DNA of 39,826 nucleotides from Acinetobacter brisouioides (GCF_004331075.1 NZ_SJNX01000011.1:1-39826), one strand, 5' to 3'; shown: positions 28,277 through 37,325, numbered from the stretch's first letter. Program-made: numbers and translations. Notes: generated by a model from the sequence alone, not told the origin.

Positions 28277-28308
28277 TCTGGAAATTCGTAGTGAAGCGAT
28301 GAGTATTT

Positions 28309-28337
28309 TTGGAGAGGATGAAAAAAACCGCTATACT
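28309..28337 (+). promoter_or_regulatory. purEK promoter
   Basis: -35 TTGGAG (28309-28314), exact 17-base spacer, -10 TATACT (28332-28337), about 70 bases before the purE start. Confidence 0.68.
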
Positions 28338-28414
28338 AGAGTGCCCTAATATTTATGCAATGCACTTCTTGGCTTTGCTAAGCGCATTGATCTACTTACG
28401 CTTTGGAAATATCA

Positions 28415-28930
28415 ATGAATACGGTCGCAGCTCCAGACGCTCAACCTTTAGTCGGAATTATTATGGGTTCTCAATCTGATTGGGCAACCTTAGAACACAC
28501 TGCCAATATGCTGAAACAGCTTGGTGTCCCTTTTGAAGCTGAAGTGGTTTCTGCACACCGTACTCCAGACCGTTTGTTTGAATATGCTGAAACCGCGCGC
28601 GAACGTGGTATTCAAGTGATTATTGCAGGTGCTGGCGGCGCAGCGCATTTACCAGGTATGTGTGCGGCCAAAACTGACCTACCCGTTTTAGGTGTTCCTG
28701 TAAAATCATCGATTTTAAATGGTGTTGATTCACTACTTTCAATTGTACAAATGCCAGCAGGCATTGCGGTAGGTACTTTGGCGATTGGTCCTGCAGGTGC
28801 AACCAATGCTGCGATTATGGCAGCACAAATTTTAGGTTTGACACGTGCTGACATCGCTAAAAATGTCGCAGATTTCCGTGAAGCACAAACTGCTAAAGTT
28901 GCCAACAACAACATTCCAGGTCAGGTATAA
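28415..28930 (+). CDS. purE: N5-carboxyaminoimidazole ribonucleotide mutase PurE
   Basis: Converts N5-CAIR to CAIR in de novo purine synthesis. Class I PurE motifs: [14 protein letters not shown] near the N-terminus, [15 protein letters not shown], and [27 protein letters not shown]. 171 residues from ATG 28415; a TTG four codons upstream is unlikely. Followed after 13 bases by purK, so an operon. Confidence 0.96.
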   Translation: MNTVAAPDAQPLVGIIMGSQSDWATLEHTANMLKQLGVPFEAEVVSAHRTPDRLFEYAETARERGIQVIIAGAGGAAHLPGMCAAKTDLPVLGVPVKSSILNGVDSLLSIVQMPAGIAVGTLAIGPAGATNAAIMAAQILGLTRADIAKNVADFREAQTAKVANNNIPGQV

Positions 28931-28943
28931 ACGAGATTTGAGC

Positions 28944-30065
28944 ATGAACAAAACCATCGGAATTTTTGGTGGTGGTCAATTGGGTCGTATGATGGCTCAA
29001 GCTGCGTTACCACTAAATATCCAATGTACTTTCTTTGAAGCCAGTACCGATTGCCCATCTGCTGTATTGGGTCAGGTAATTTCAAGTCAGGCAGAAAACG
29101 GTTTGCAGCAATTTATTGACAGTGCAGATGTTTTTAGTCTGGAATTTGAAAATACCCCATTAGCTGATGTTGATGTCTTGACGCAAAGCAAGCAATTGCA
29201 TCCACCGCGTCAGGCATTAGCAATTGCACAAAACCGTTTGCTTGAAAAAGCCTTGTTTGATCAGTTGGATATTCCAGTTGCACCTTATCGTGCAGTGGAT
29301 AGCCTTGAAACCCTGAAACAGGCAGTTGCTGATCTGGGTTTGCCAATTGTCTTGAAAACTGCCACAGGCGGTTATGATGGTAAAGGTCAGTTTGTCCTGC
29401 GCTCTGAAGATCAGATCGATACGGCATGGGCAGAACTCGGCCCTGCAAAAAGCCTGATCGCTGAAAGCTTTGTGAAATTCTCGCGCGAAGTCTCAATTAT
29501 TGCAGTACGTGGGCAAAATGGCGAAGTAAGAACTTGGGCACTGGCAGAAAACCATCACCACAATGGGATTTTGTCACATTCGATTGTGCCTGCGCCAAAT
29601 AGTGCAGATTTGCAGCCTGTGGCACAGGACTACATTACTCGTTTGCTCAATCATTTGAATTATGTCGGTGTGCTGACACTTGAACTGTTCGTGACAGAAC
29701 AAGGTCTATATGCCAATGAAATGGCGCCACGTGTGCATAACTCAGGACACTGGTCGATTGAGGGTGCAGTCTGCTCACAGTTTGAAAACCACATTCGTGC
29801 AGTTGCAGGTTTGCCACTCGGTTCAACCGATGTCGTGCGCCCAACGGTCATGATTAACATCATTGGGCAACATCCAAAAACCGAAGATGTGTTGGTATTA
29901 GACGGTGCGCATTTGCACTTGTATAACAAAACCGAACGTCAAGGTCGTAAGCTTGGACACATTACGTTAATGCCAGTCGATGTAGCACAATTAACGACTT
30001 TATGTCGCCAATTGGCGAAAATTCTGCCTGAACCATTGGCATTGACTCAAGATATGAACATCTGA
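28944..30065 (+). CDS. purK: N5-carboxyaminoimidazole ribonucleotide synthase PurK
   Basis: ATP-grasp enzyme producing N5-CAIR from AIR, ATP and bicarbonate, feeding PurE. N-terminal GIFGGGQLGRMMAQAA, central ATP-grasp PIVLKTATGGYDGKGQ, and NEMAPRVHNSGHWSIEGA near residue 260. Length 373. The ATG at 28944 follows GAG and lies 13 bases after purE; earlier in-frame starts overlap purE. A strong terminator follows. Confidence 0.96.
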   Translation: MNKTIGIFGGGQLGRMMAQAALPLNIQCTFFEASTDCPSAVLGQVISSQAENGLQQFIDSADVFSLEFENTPLADVDVLTQSKQLHPPRQALAIAQNRLLEKALFDQLDIPVAPYRAVDSLETLKQAVADLGLPIVLKTATGGYDGKGQFVLRSEDQIDTAWAELGPAKSLIAESFVKFSREVSIIAVRGQNGEVRTWALAENHHHNGILSHSIVPAPNSADLQPVAQDYITRLLNHLNYVGVLTLELFVTEQGLYANEMAPRVHNSGHWSIEGAVCSQFENHIRAVAGLPLGSTDVVRPTVMINIIGQHPKTEDVLVLDGAHLHLYNKTERQGRKLGHITLMPVDVAQLTTLCRQLAKILPEPLALTQDMNI

Positions 30066-30080
30066 AGCTAGATTGTTGTT

Positions 30081-30116
30081 AAAAAAAGCGTTTGTCTCTA
30101 CAAGCGCTTTTTTTTT
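30081..30116 (+). terminator. purEK terminator
   Basis: AAAAAAGCGTTTGT / ACAAGCGCTTTTTT (30082-30095, 30100-30113) with one G-U pair, and a run of nine T residues. Confidence 0.92.
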
Positions 30117-30594
30117 GGCAATTTCTCAGGCAAGATAGCCGCCGTTTTAAATTCAAAATGATTGAGGTTGTGGATAAGTTGATACACTGGAAAATTAAAT
30201 TTGAATTTAAAACTTTTGAATTTAAAAAAATGTGGTTTTGAATTTAAATTTAAAAAATGAATTCAAAAAATTCATCATTGAACTAACCCAATATGTAAAA
30301 CAATAAATTTCCAAAATAAAATTAATTTTATCTTTAAAAAAACAAATATTTATTATGTTATTATGGATAAGTTAAAAGATATCCACATTCTCGTTTTATG
30401 AATTTAATCCCCATTTTGTGATTTAGAAATGAATTTATTTTTTGAATTTAAAACCTTTGAATTTAAATTCAAAGTAATGAAATACAGTTAAATTGCGAGT
30501 ATTTGTACATTTGAATTTAAATTGCATCGTCATTTTTTGGGGATAGTGGTATGTTAGGGCGATAATTTGAATTCAAAATGGCGAGCAAGATCAT
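30117..30594. repeat. A/T-rich spacer with TTTGAATTTAAA repeats and DnaA boxes
   Basis: No gene. The 12-mer TTTGAATTTAAA occurs at 30200-30211, 30215-30226, 30237-30248, 30441-30452, 30456-30467 and 30510-30521, and inverted at 30146-30157. The copy at 30456 extends to a perfect 18-base palindrome (30456-30473). A close palindrome, TTTGAATTCAAA, is at 30566-30577. There is a perfect DnaA box TGTGGATAA (30169-30177) and two one-mismatch boxes (about 30363-30370 and 30379-30387). The same 12-mer occurs twice in oriC. The lytic transglycosylase promoter must lie in the right part. Confidence 0.75.
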
Positions 30595-31896
30595 ATGCGA
30601 CGTTTTTCTTTTCTTGTCGGTAGTCTTTTTCTAGCAACAACTCATACTCAGGCAGAATTAATCATTAATGGTATGAGTGATACAGGCAAGAGTAACAACA
30701 CAACAATCATCAGTAATTCTCCACCAGATACTTTTGGGCAAGATCAATTTCAGCAATGCTTGGCAAACTTGCGTTCTCAAGCCCAAGCATCGGGCGTGAG
30801 TGCTGAAACTTATAATCACTACACCCAGCACTTAACACCTGATCGTTCCGTATTAGAAAAACTCAATTACCAACCAGAATTTTCAACTCCGATTTGGGAT
30901 TATTTGTCTGGGTTGGTGGATGATGAACGTGTCAAACAAGGGCAGCAGAAAATTGCTCAGTATCATGATGTACTTAATCGTGCTTCACAAGTGTATGGTG
31001 TGCCTGTTGAAACCATTGTGGCAGTGTGGGGTGTGGAAAGTAATTATGGGGATATTTCAGGGAAATATCCGCTCTTACAGGCATTAGGAACTTTAAGCTG
31101 TGAAGGGCGCCGTCAAAGTTATTTTCGTGGTGAGTTTTTTGCTGCCATGCGCATCTTGCAACGTGGCGATTTAACCCTAGATCAGTTAAAAGGTTCATGG
31201 GCAGGGGCTTTTGGGCATACCCAGTTTATGCCTTTGACCTATGAGCGTTTAGCGGTCGATTTTGATGGGGATGGTCGCCGTGATCTGGTATCGAGTGTGC
31301 CTGATGCTTTGGCATCTACAGCCAATTTCTTGAAAAAAGCAGGCTGGCAAACGGGCTTGCCATGGGGCTTTGAAGTCAAATTACCAGCAGGGATGTCGAT
31401 TGCAGGTGAAAGTCGACGCAATAAAAAACCACTGAGTTATTGGCTTTCACGAGGTTTAGTACGTGCAGATGGTTCCGCGCTGATTCAAGGTAATTTAACA
31501 GAAACAATATCTGCAGGTTTAATGGCACCAGCAGGTGCAAATGGTCCAGTATTTTTAGTCTTTAAAAATTTTGATGCAATTTATGGCTATAACGCTGCGG
31601 AAAGTTATGCCTTGGCAATTGCGCATTTATCGGATCGTTTACAAGGGCGGGGCGAATTTAAAACGGCTTGGCCAACCGATGATGCAGGCACATCACGTGC
31701 AGAGCGCCGTGAAATTCAGCAGATTCTTTTGAGTAAGGGTTATGATATTGGTGAAGCAGATGGTTTGATTGGGGATAAAACCCGTCAGGCGATTCAGCAG
31801 GAACAACAGCGTTTGGGCTTTGCAGCCACAGGGCGGGCAGGGCAAAAAATTCTGCAAGCACTGCGCCAACGACAAGCTTTTAAAATGATGCAATAA
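30595..31896 (+). CDS. Lytic murein transglycosylase, MltB family, with peptidoglycan-binding domain
   Basis: Cleaves peptidoglycan glycan strands to 1,6-anhydro-MurNAc products. A signal peptide covers about residues 1-20 (cleavage after THTQA, no lipobox). The SLT_2/MltB catalytic domain spans roughly 50-340: VWGVESNYGDISGKYPLLQAL holds the catalytic Glu (about 148), then SWAGAFGHTQFMPLTYE and DFDGDGRRD. A C-terminal PG_binding_1 domain (about 365-430) reads EIQQILLSKGYDIGEADGLIGDKTRQAI. Length 433. It releases the anhydro-sugars and peptides used by AnmK and Mpl, both in this window. Lies after the repeat-rich spacer. Confidence 0.93.
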   Translation: MRRFSFLVGSLFLATTHTQAELIINGMSDTGKSNNTTIISNSPPDTFGQDQFQQCLANLRSQAQASGVSAETYNHYTQHLTPDRSVLEKLNYQPEFSTPIWDYLSGLVDDERVKQGQQKIAQYHDVLNRASQVYGVPVETIVAVWGVESNYGDISGKYPLLQALGTLSCEGRRQSYFRGEFFAAMRILQRGDLTLDQLKGSWAGAFGHTQFMPLTYERLAVDFDGDGRRDLVSSVPDALASTANFLKKAGWQTGLPWGFEVKLPAGMSIAGESRRNKKPLSYWLSRGLVRADGSALIQGNLTETISAGLMAPAGANGPVFLVFKNFDAIYGYNAAESYALAIAHLSDRLQGRGEFKTAWPTDDAGTSRAERREIQQILLSKGYDIGEADGLIGDKTRQAIQQEQQRLGFAATGRAGQKILQALRQRQAFKMMQ

Positions 31897-31914
31897 TTAA
31901 AACGAATAAATATT

Positions 31915-31944
31915 AAAAAAGGTCTGAATGCTCAGACCTTTTTT
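31915..31944. terminator. Bidirectional terminator
   Basis: AAAAAAGGTCTGA / TCAGACCTTTTTT, 13 perfect pairs around a 4-base loop, between the transglycosylase gene and the convergent hypothetical gene. Confidence 0.94.
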
Positions 31945-31955
31945 AACAATGTTCC

Positions 31956-32369
31956 TTAAAAACTCTCACGGTCAATTTTGACCGCATCGAGAACGTCAAA
32001 AATCACTTTGGTCACATCTTGACTTAGTTCGCGATCGTTAAAAATTTCATGGGCGGTAATCGTCACGTCAGTATCGCTTGGTAATTCTTTTTGTTCTTCT
32101 TCAATCAGGTATTCAATCGGCATTTTGGTCTGCTTAATTTCAAGATGCAGAATATCGTTAAATGGAATATTTTCATCCTCAAATTCAATCATTTGTTTAT
32201 TGAAATAGGGAAGCAATAGCCCATGTAGATAGGGGGTAAGCTCTTCAATATTAAAGATTTCGATATCACGTGTTTCTTCGATTGTACTGATGTGATCATT
32301 CACTTCAACAATAATATGATAATAACTCACGCCGATCTCCATCGAATTTAAGGTATTTCGCATAACCAT
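31956..32369 (-). CDS. Hypothetical protein
   Basis: Not recognised. Up to 137 residues, acidic, no signal peptide or membrane segments. It has alternating strands and helices (VSYYHIIVEVNDHISTIEE, PYLHGLLLPYFNKQMIEFEDE, LHLEIKQTKMPIEYLI). Three possible starts (32369, 32363, 32342); none has a clear ribosome-binding site, and MEIGVSYYH at 32342 looks like a natural domain start. It lies 27 bases after the matrixin-like protease gene on the same strand, so the two are probably co-transcribed; it could be a partner or immunity-like protein for the protease, but this is only a guess from position. Confidence 0.6.
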   Translation of the reverse strand: MVMRNTLNSMEIGVSYYHIIVEVNDHISTIEETRDIEIFNIEELTPYLHGLLLPYFNKQMIEFEDENIPFNDILHLEIKQTKMPIEYLIEEEQKELPSDTDVTITAHEIFNDRELSQDVTKVIFDVLDAVKIDRESF

Positions 32370-32396
32370 AGCATGAAATTGGCTTGCATCATGGAG

Positions 32397-33347
32397 TTAT
32401 AGGTTGAATTTATTTAAAAACTTTTTCCAAGAGGAATTTTGTTGTAATAACAGGCGATCATCTGTGGTTAGTTGAAACTCATGCATATTTTGATCTTTTA
32501 ATATAGGGTACATCAAGGCATGTGAATTGGCTTCGGTATGGGCCAAACCTAAGGCGTGTCCTAATTCATGTGCAATTACCAAACGTAAATCATCCTGATT
32601 TTCAAATTCATAAATATTAATGCTGCGTCCATTAAAAAGCCCTTTATCAAAGGCGCGTGCTGCATAGATCTGATTATAAGTCTGGATAGACTGGTTAATC
32701 TGTCGCGCGGTTTGATTGTAGTTTTGCACCTGATTATTCGACTGTTGCACCAGTTGATTATATTGTGCCACTGATTGATTCAGTTCGGCTTTGCGTTGTT
32801 CAAGATGCTGTTTCTGATGGTCAAATTGTTGTTTTAGTTCAAGGTTCGCACCGCCATGCGTATTGACCATTTCCACGATAGAATTGTACTGATTGAGTTC
32901 ATGCTGAAAGGCATTTTGCTTGAGCTGAATGGCTTGCTGCGCACGTAAAATTTCAGTTTTATGATCATCAATTTGTTGCTGCTGCTGTTGTTGCTGGTTT
33001 TGAGTATACGCAATCTGTTGCAGCTCACTGAGGCGCTGTGTGGTATTGATCTGACGCTGATCATAAATCAAGTTAATTTGCAGACGAGCATGGGGATCAT
33101 AAACCAGCCAATCTTGTCCTGTACCCCGTTGCCAGATACGGGCTGCCTGCTCGGCAAGTTGTTGTAATTCACTGTGGGATAATTCAAAGCGCGGATCAAC
33201 TTCACCAATCCGATAATGTAAGCGCGTATCAAAAGGATGAAAAATTTGAGTTGAAATTGGATTCAGCCTGACTTGTGGATATTGCATGTGTTGATAGAGT
33301 AATAGCACAACCCAAAAAGCAATCAGCAGTACACTTCCTGTTTTCAT
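32397..33347 (-). CDS. Matrixin-like zinc metalloprotease with a coiled-coil insertion
   Basis: Peptidase of the metzincin clan. The zinc motif HELGHALGLAH (near residues 258-268) is complete, with the following ALMYP giving the Met-turn. An N-terminal hydrophobic segment (about 5-18) is a signal anchor or uncleaved signal, so the enzyme probably acts in the periplasm. Residues about 100-225 form a Gln/Asn-rich coiled coil, with a run of eight Gln, inserted between the first part of the fold (ARIWQRGTGQDWLVYD) and the zinc helix. Length 316. It lies after a broken FUSC-like gene and before a hypothetical gene. The substrate is unknown. Confidence 0.82.
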   Translation of the reverse strand: MKTGSVLLIAFWVVLLLYQHMQYPQVRLNPISTQIFHPFDTRLHYRIGEVDPRFELSHSELQQLAEQAARIWQRGTGQDWLVYDPHARLQINLIYDQRQINTTQRLSELQQIAYTQNQQQQQQQQIDDHKTEILRAQQAIQLKQNAFQHELNQYNSIVEMVNTHGGANLELKQQFDHQKQHLEQRKAELNQSVAQYNQLVQQSNNQVQNYNQTARQINQSIQTYNQIYAARAFDKGLFNGRSINIYEFENQDDLRLVIAHELGHALGLAHTEANSHALMYPILKDQNMHEFQLTTDDRLLLQQNSSWKKFLNKFNL

Positions 33348-33404
33348 GGTCTATTTGTTCCTATTGATTTTATTTTGCGCTTAAACAAATTGACTTTATT
33401 ATGC

Positions 33405-33938
33405 TCAATTTTGGTTTTTATAAAATAGCCATTTTTGTTCAATCTGGCGGCTAATCAGATCAACCAGGTAAGCAATCAAACATCCAATAATACAAAAGAA
33501 AATTCGCGATAATGCACCTTCAATCGTGTGATGTGCCACATCATAAATGGTCACGATTAAAAAACTCGACAAGGCAATCCCACAATATTCGCTGTGATTG
33601 AGCATGATGCAGAGCAGGGTGGTCACAAAAATACCCAAGATCAAAAACCAGTATTCAAGATTAATATAATACAAATGTGCTGAAACATGGCTCATAAGCA
33701 TCCAGATCACGATTCCGATCACAGAGCCGATAACATTGCCAATAATCTGGTTGAAGTTCACTTTGCTTTGGCGACTAAACTATAAAGTTGAAAAAGCGGT
33801 GAGTGATGCCCAAACAAAAAAATTACTGGTTTTATCTTTATCAAAAATGATGGAGAGTAGGGTAATAATAACAGCACAGCTCAAAATCTTACTGATATAT
33901 ATCACTTTCTCAGACTGGAGCAGTAGCATCATTCTCAT
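33405..33938 (-). pseudogene. FUSC-like membrane protein gene broken by an amber stop
   Basis: From ATG 33938 the minus strand reads 52 residues (MRMMLLLQSEK to WASLTAFSTL), then TAG at 33782-33780, then continues in the same frame for another 124 residues without interruption (FSRQSKVNFNQIIGNVIG to YKNQN). Together they give one protein of about 177 residues with several membrane segments. The ITLLSIIFDKDKTSNFFVWASLTAF and GNVIGSVIGIVIW stretches resemble the hydrophobic half of FUSC (fusaric acid/aromatic acid exporter) proteins. A single nonsense base change explains the break. The downstream part could be made separately from GTG 33761. Sequencing error is possible. Confidence 0.72.
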
Positions 33939-34023
33939 GTAAAGCAGACTGGAGATTTAAGTGTTGAGCATTATAAACAGACGATGTTATAAAATCTGTA
34001 CTTGTTTGAGCACAATGTTGACA

Positions 34024-34054
34024 TAAAAAAACCGCGCTTGCGCGCGGTCTTTTT
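34024..34054 (-). terminator. dnaK terminator
   Basis: ACCGCGC / GCGCGGT (34031-34037, 34042-34048), 4-base loop, with A-run and T-run flanks. 15 bases after the dnaK stop. Confidence 0.93.
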
Positions 34055-34069
34055 AGTTAAAGCGACAAA

Positions 34070-36019
34070 TTATTTTTTGTCATCTTTTACTTCAGTGAAT
34101 TCAGCATCAACAACGCCATCATCAGCTTTTTGTTGTTGTCCACCTGCATGACCACCTTGGAATGCATTTGGATCAAAACCTTGCGCACCGCCTTCTGCAC
34201 CTTGTGCTTGTTCATAAGCACGTTGTGTGATTGGCATCAAGATGTTTTGAAGTGCTTCAGTTTTCGCTTTGATCACTTCAACATCATTTTCTTTGGTGGC
34301 TGCTTCAAGTTCAGAAACCGCTGTAGCAACTGCTGTTTTTTCATCTTCAGTGACTTTATCACCCAAATCTTTTACAGCTTTGTTTGAGCTTGCAACTAGA
34401 GCATCAGCTTCGTTACGTGCTTTCGCTAACTCTTCAAACTTGCGGTCTTCCTCAGCATTTGCTTCAGCATCTTTAATCATGGCTTCGATTTCGGCATCAG
34501 ACAAACCAGAGTTGGCTTTAATCTGGATAGATTGCTCTTTACCAGTGCTCTTGTCTTTTGCAGAAACTTTCAAGATACCGTCAGCGTTAATGTCGAACGA
34601 TACTTCAATTTGTGGCACACCACGTGGCGCAGGAGGGATGTCACCCAACTGGAAGTTGCCAAGCAATTTGTTTTGCTGTGCAATTTTACGCTCACCTTGG
34701 TAAACTGAAATATCTACTGCAGGTTGGTTGTCCGCAGCGGTAGAGAATACTTGAGATTTCTTCGCAGGAATCGTGGTGTTTTTCTCAATGATTGGAGTCA
34801 ACACGCCGCCCATAGTTTCGATACCAAGTGTCAATGGAGTCACGTCAAGAAGCAATACGTCAGTTTTATCACCAGACAATACCGCACCTTGGATCGCTGC
34901 ACCAATTGCAACAGCTTCATCAGGGTTTACATCTTTACGTGGTTCTTTACCAAAAAATTCTTGGACTTTTTGTTGAACCATTGGCATACGTGTTTGACCA
35001 CCGACCAATATCACGTCAGAAATGTCAGAAGTTGATAAGCCTGCATCTTTTAGTGCAACGCGACATGGTTCAATGGTACGTGCAACCAAATCACCAACCA
35101 GTGCTTCAAGTTTCGCACGAGTCACGTTAATCACTAAGTGTTTAGGACCGGTGGCATCTGCTGTGATATATGGCAGGTTGATTTCAGTTGCGTTAGAAGA
35201 AGAAAGTTCGATTTTCGCTTTTTCTGCTGCTTCTTTTAAACGTTGTAACGCAAGTGGGTCATTTTTCAAGTTCACACTTTGTTCTTTCTTGAACTCTTCA
35301 ACCAAGAATTCAATTAACGCGTTATCAAAGTCTTCACCACCAAGGAAGGTGTCACCATTGGTTGACAATACTTCGATTTGTTGGTCGCCATCAAGGTCAG
35401 CGATTTCAATGATTGATACGTCGAATGTACCACCACCCAAGTCGTAAACTGCAATTTTACGGTCGCCTTCTTTTTTGTCCATACCGAACGCAAGCGCTGC
35501 AGCTGTTGGCTCGTTGATGATACGTTTAACATCAAGACCTGCAATTTTACCAGCATCTTTAGTGGCTTGACGCTGTGCATCATTGAAGTATGCAGGAACA
35601 GTGATGACTGCTTCAGTCACTGTTTCACCCAAGTAGTCTTCTGCAGTTTTCTTCATCTTTTTCAAGATTTCAGCAGAGATCTGTTGAGGTGCTAGTTTCT
35701 TGTCGTTGACTTCAACCCAAGCATCGCCATTGTCTGCTTTGATGATTTTGTAAGGGACAAGACCGATGTCTTTTTGCACTGCTTGATCTTCATAACGACG
35801 ACCAATTAAACGCTTAATCGCGAATAATGTGTTTTTCGGGTTAGTCACTGCTTGGCGTTTTGCAGATTGACCGACCAAGATTTCGCCATCTTTGTACGCA
35901 ATAATCGATGGGGTTGTGCGCGTACCTTCAGCGTTTTCAATAACTTTTACTTTGTCGCCTTCAAGTACTGCAACACATGAGTTGGTTGTACCCAAGTCAA
36001 TACCAATGATTTTAGCCAT
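34070..36019 (-). CDS. dnaK: Chaperone DnaK (Hsp70)
   Basis: ATP-driven chaperone that binds unfolded peptides together with DnaJ and GrpE. N-terminal ATPase signatures are [27 protein letters not shown] and [14 protein letters not shown]. The linker [13 protein letters not shown] near residue 390 leads to the peptide-binding domain and a helical lid, and the Gly/Gln-rich tail ends in [14 protein letters not shown]. Length 649, normal. GAGGAAC precedes the ATG. Downstream of grpE but with its own sigma-32 promoter; dnaJ is not next to it. Confidence 0.98.
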   Translation of the reverse strand: MAKIIGIDLGTTNSCVAVLEGDKVKVIENAEGTRTTPSIIAYKDGEILVGQSAKRQAVTNPKNTLFAIKRLIGRRYEDQAVQKDIGLVPYKIIKADNGDAWVEVNDKKLAPQQISAEILKKMKKTAEDYLGETVTEAVITVPAYFNDAQRQATKDAGKIAGLDVKRIINEPTAAALAFGMDKKEGDRKIAVYDLGGGTFDVSIIEIADLDGDQQIEVLSTNGDTFLGGEDFDNALIEFLVEEFKKEQSVNLKNDPLALQRLKEAAEKAKIELSSSNATEINLPYITADATGPKHLVINVTRAKLEALVGDLVARTIEPCRVALKDAGLSTSDISDVILVGGQTRMPMVQQKVQEFFGKEPRKDVNPDEAVAIGAAIQGAVLSGDKTDVLLLDVTPLTLGIETMGGVLTPIIEKNTTIPAKKSQVFSTAADNQPAVDISVYQGERKIAQQNKLLGNFQLGDIPPAPRGVPQIEVSFDINADGILKVSAKDKSTGKEQSIQIKANSGLSDAEIEAMIKDAEANAEEDRKFEELAKARNEADALVASSNKAVKDLGDKVTEDEKTAVATAVSELEAATKENDVEVIKAKTEALQNILMPITQRAYEQAQGAEGGAQGFDPNAFQGGHAGGQQQKADDGVVDAEFTEVKDDKK

Positions 36020-36068
36020 TTATGTGTTCCTCAAAAATTTTTTTGCAATTGTTTATGCTTGTTATTCG

Positions 36069-36096
36069 ATATGAGAGTGAATCCATTTTTTTCAAG
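36069..36096 (-). promoter_or_regulatory. sigma-32 heat-shock promoter of dnaK
   Basis: Minus-strand CTTGAA (36096-36091), 15-base spacer, CTCATAT (36075-36069), against the heat-shock consensus CTTGAAA / CCCCATnT. It lies 50-77 bases before the dnaK ATG. Confidence 0.75.
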
Positions 36097-36139
36097 CAAT
36101 TTTTGTGAAAAAAATTGGAAAACCCTCCAAATTGTAGGC

Positions 36140-36673
36140 TTATTGACCAACTGTGACCATTGCAGGGCGCAATAGACGACCAGAAAGGGTGTAGCCTTTT
36201 TGCAACACATTGCCAATTTCACCCGCTTTGGCATTTGGATCGATTCCCACCGCTTGGTGTAAGTCAGCGTTGAATCCGTTTGCAGTATCAACAGCCAAGA
36301 CTTCAAATTTCTCAAGTGCGTGGGTGAGTGATTTTAATGTCAGCTTAACCCCTTCAAGAAGCGGACTTTCTTCATCACCTGCCGCCTGAATTGCGCGTTC
36401 TAGGTTATCGACAGAATCAAGCAAACTTTTTGCAAATTTTTCAACAGCAAATTTTTTCGCTGCATCTGCTTCGCGTTCAACCCGTTCCTTGACTTTTTCT
36501 GCTTCATATACGGCATTGGCAGCACGCGCTTTTTCAAGTTTCAAACTTTCTTCAAGTTTTGTAATCTGAGCTGTTAAATCTTCAACGGTTGTTTCTGCAT
36601 TTGATTGTGCTTCAGCTTGTTCAAGTTGTTCTTGCTCTAGGTCTTGAGTTTGGTCATTGTGCTCATTCGCCAT
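36140..36673 (-). CDS. grpE: Nucleotide exchange factor GrpE
   Basis: Speeds ADP release from DnaK and acts as a thermosensor. 177 residues from MANEHNDQ: a Gln/Glu-rich start, a long charged coiled coil (about 35-90), then the conserved core [21 protein letters not shown] and the beta domain ending [32 protein letters not shown] precedes ATG 36673. The 28-residue longer reading starts within the promoter region and is rejected. It is followed by dnaK after 120 bases. Confidence 0.95.
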   Translation of the reverse strand: MANEHNDQTQDLEQEQLEQAEAQSNAETTVEDLTAQITKLEESLKLEKARAANAVYEAEKVKERVEREADAAKKFAVEKFAKSLLDSVDNLERAIQAAGDEESPLLEGVKLTLKSLTHALEKFEVLAVDTANGFNADLHQAVGIDPNAKAGEIGNVLQKGYTLSGRLLRPAMVTVGQ

Positions 36674-36785
36674 TGATGATCTCCGCTTAAAAAGGTTTTT
36701 AAACATGTACAGTCCTTCGGCATCAGTGGTGCAACTGCATAAATTCTGAACTGCCATGGTTTGGGTTTTCTTTTGCTGTTAGAGA

Positions 36786-36812
36786 AATATGGGCTGTACA
36801 GGAAAATTCAAG
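36786..36812 (-). promoter_or_regulatory. sigma-32 heat-shock promoter of grpE
   Basis: Minus-strand CTTGAA (36812-36807), 13-base spacer, CCCATATT (36793-36786), a near-ideal heat-shock promoter 113 bases before the grpE start. Confidence 0.82.
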
Positions 36813-36813
36813 C

Positions 36814-37325
36814 ACCCAGTTTGATTTAAAGCTTTTAATTTTACAGGTTGAGGAAAAACGACAGGTTTCTTATCTATTCTTTTAATTAATTATTATCTTG
36901 TGGATCGTACTGATGCTGTCAGTATCTGAAGCGAGAGAATGGCATCATAGAAACAGAGTGTAGTGACAACTTTTGGATCAATATAAAACCCGTCATTATG
37001 TGGAAATTATTCTAAAAAACTGTTAACCCTATGTTGTCTTTTTATAAAAGTGCATTTGAAAACATCAAAGCTTGAAACTGGAGTTTGTAATGCCGAATCC
37101 TGTTAAATATGAATGTGGTAATCCTGCACTTTAGATGTGCCAATACTCAGTTACAATGTAGCGAAGTCGCGGCTAAATAACATAAGCGACCAATAACTAT
37201 ATAAGGTTATTAAAAAAACATAGCATTTAAAGCGTATTTTCCATTTTTAAACTTCGCCATGATGCAACAGCTCGTTTGCGAGTTGTTCTTTTGAAGTTTT
37301 TTAATTTAAAAATACGAGAGTGATT
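36814..37325. other. Gene-free region between grpE and a small lipoprotein gene
   Basis: No plausible protein gene. It holds a TACTGA/TCAGTA hairpin near 36908-36924, an AATAAC/GTTATT hairpin near 37192-37211, a possible plus-strand promoter at 37130-37157 and a terminator-like structure at 37249-37302. The last two could bound a small RNA. Confidence 0.5.
37130..37302 (+). ncRNA. Candidate small RNA or attenuated leader
   Basis: Possible promoter TTTAGA (37130-37135), 16-base spacer, TACAAT (37152-37157). About 140 bases downstream is an intrinsic-terminator shape: outer stem AAACTTC/GAAGTTT (37249-37255, 37293-37299), inner 9-base stem AACAGCTCG/CGAGTTGTT, and a T-run ending at 37302. The predicted RNA would be roughly 37164-37302. 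The -35 is weak. Alternatively this is the 5' leader of the lipoprotein gene at 37326. Confidence 0.4.

Noticed and set aside
32967..33003. Trinucleotide repeat on the plus strand
   Set aside because: It encodes the poly-Gln run of the protease coiled coil and is not an independent repeat element.
36031..36315. Minus-strand frame overlapping the grpE-dnaK junction
   Set aside because: It overlaps the 3' end of grpE in another frame and the dnaK heat-shock promoter; a shadow.
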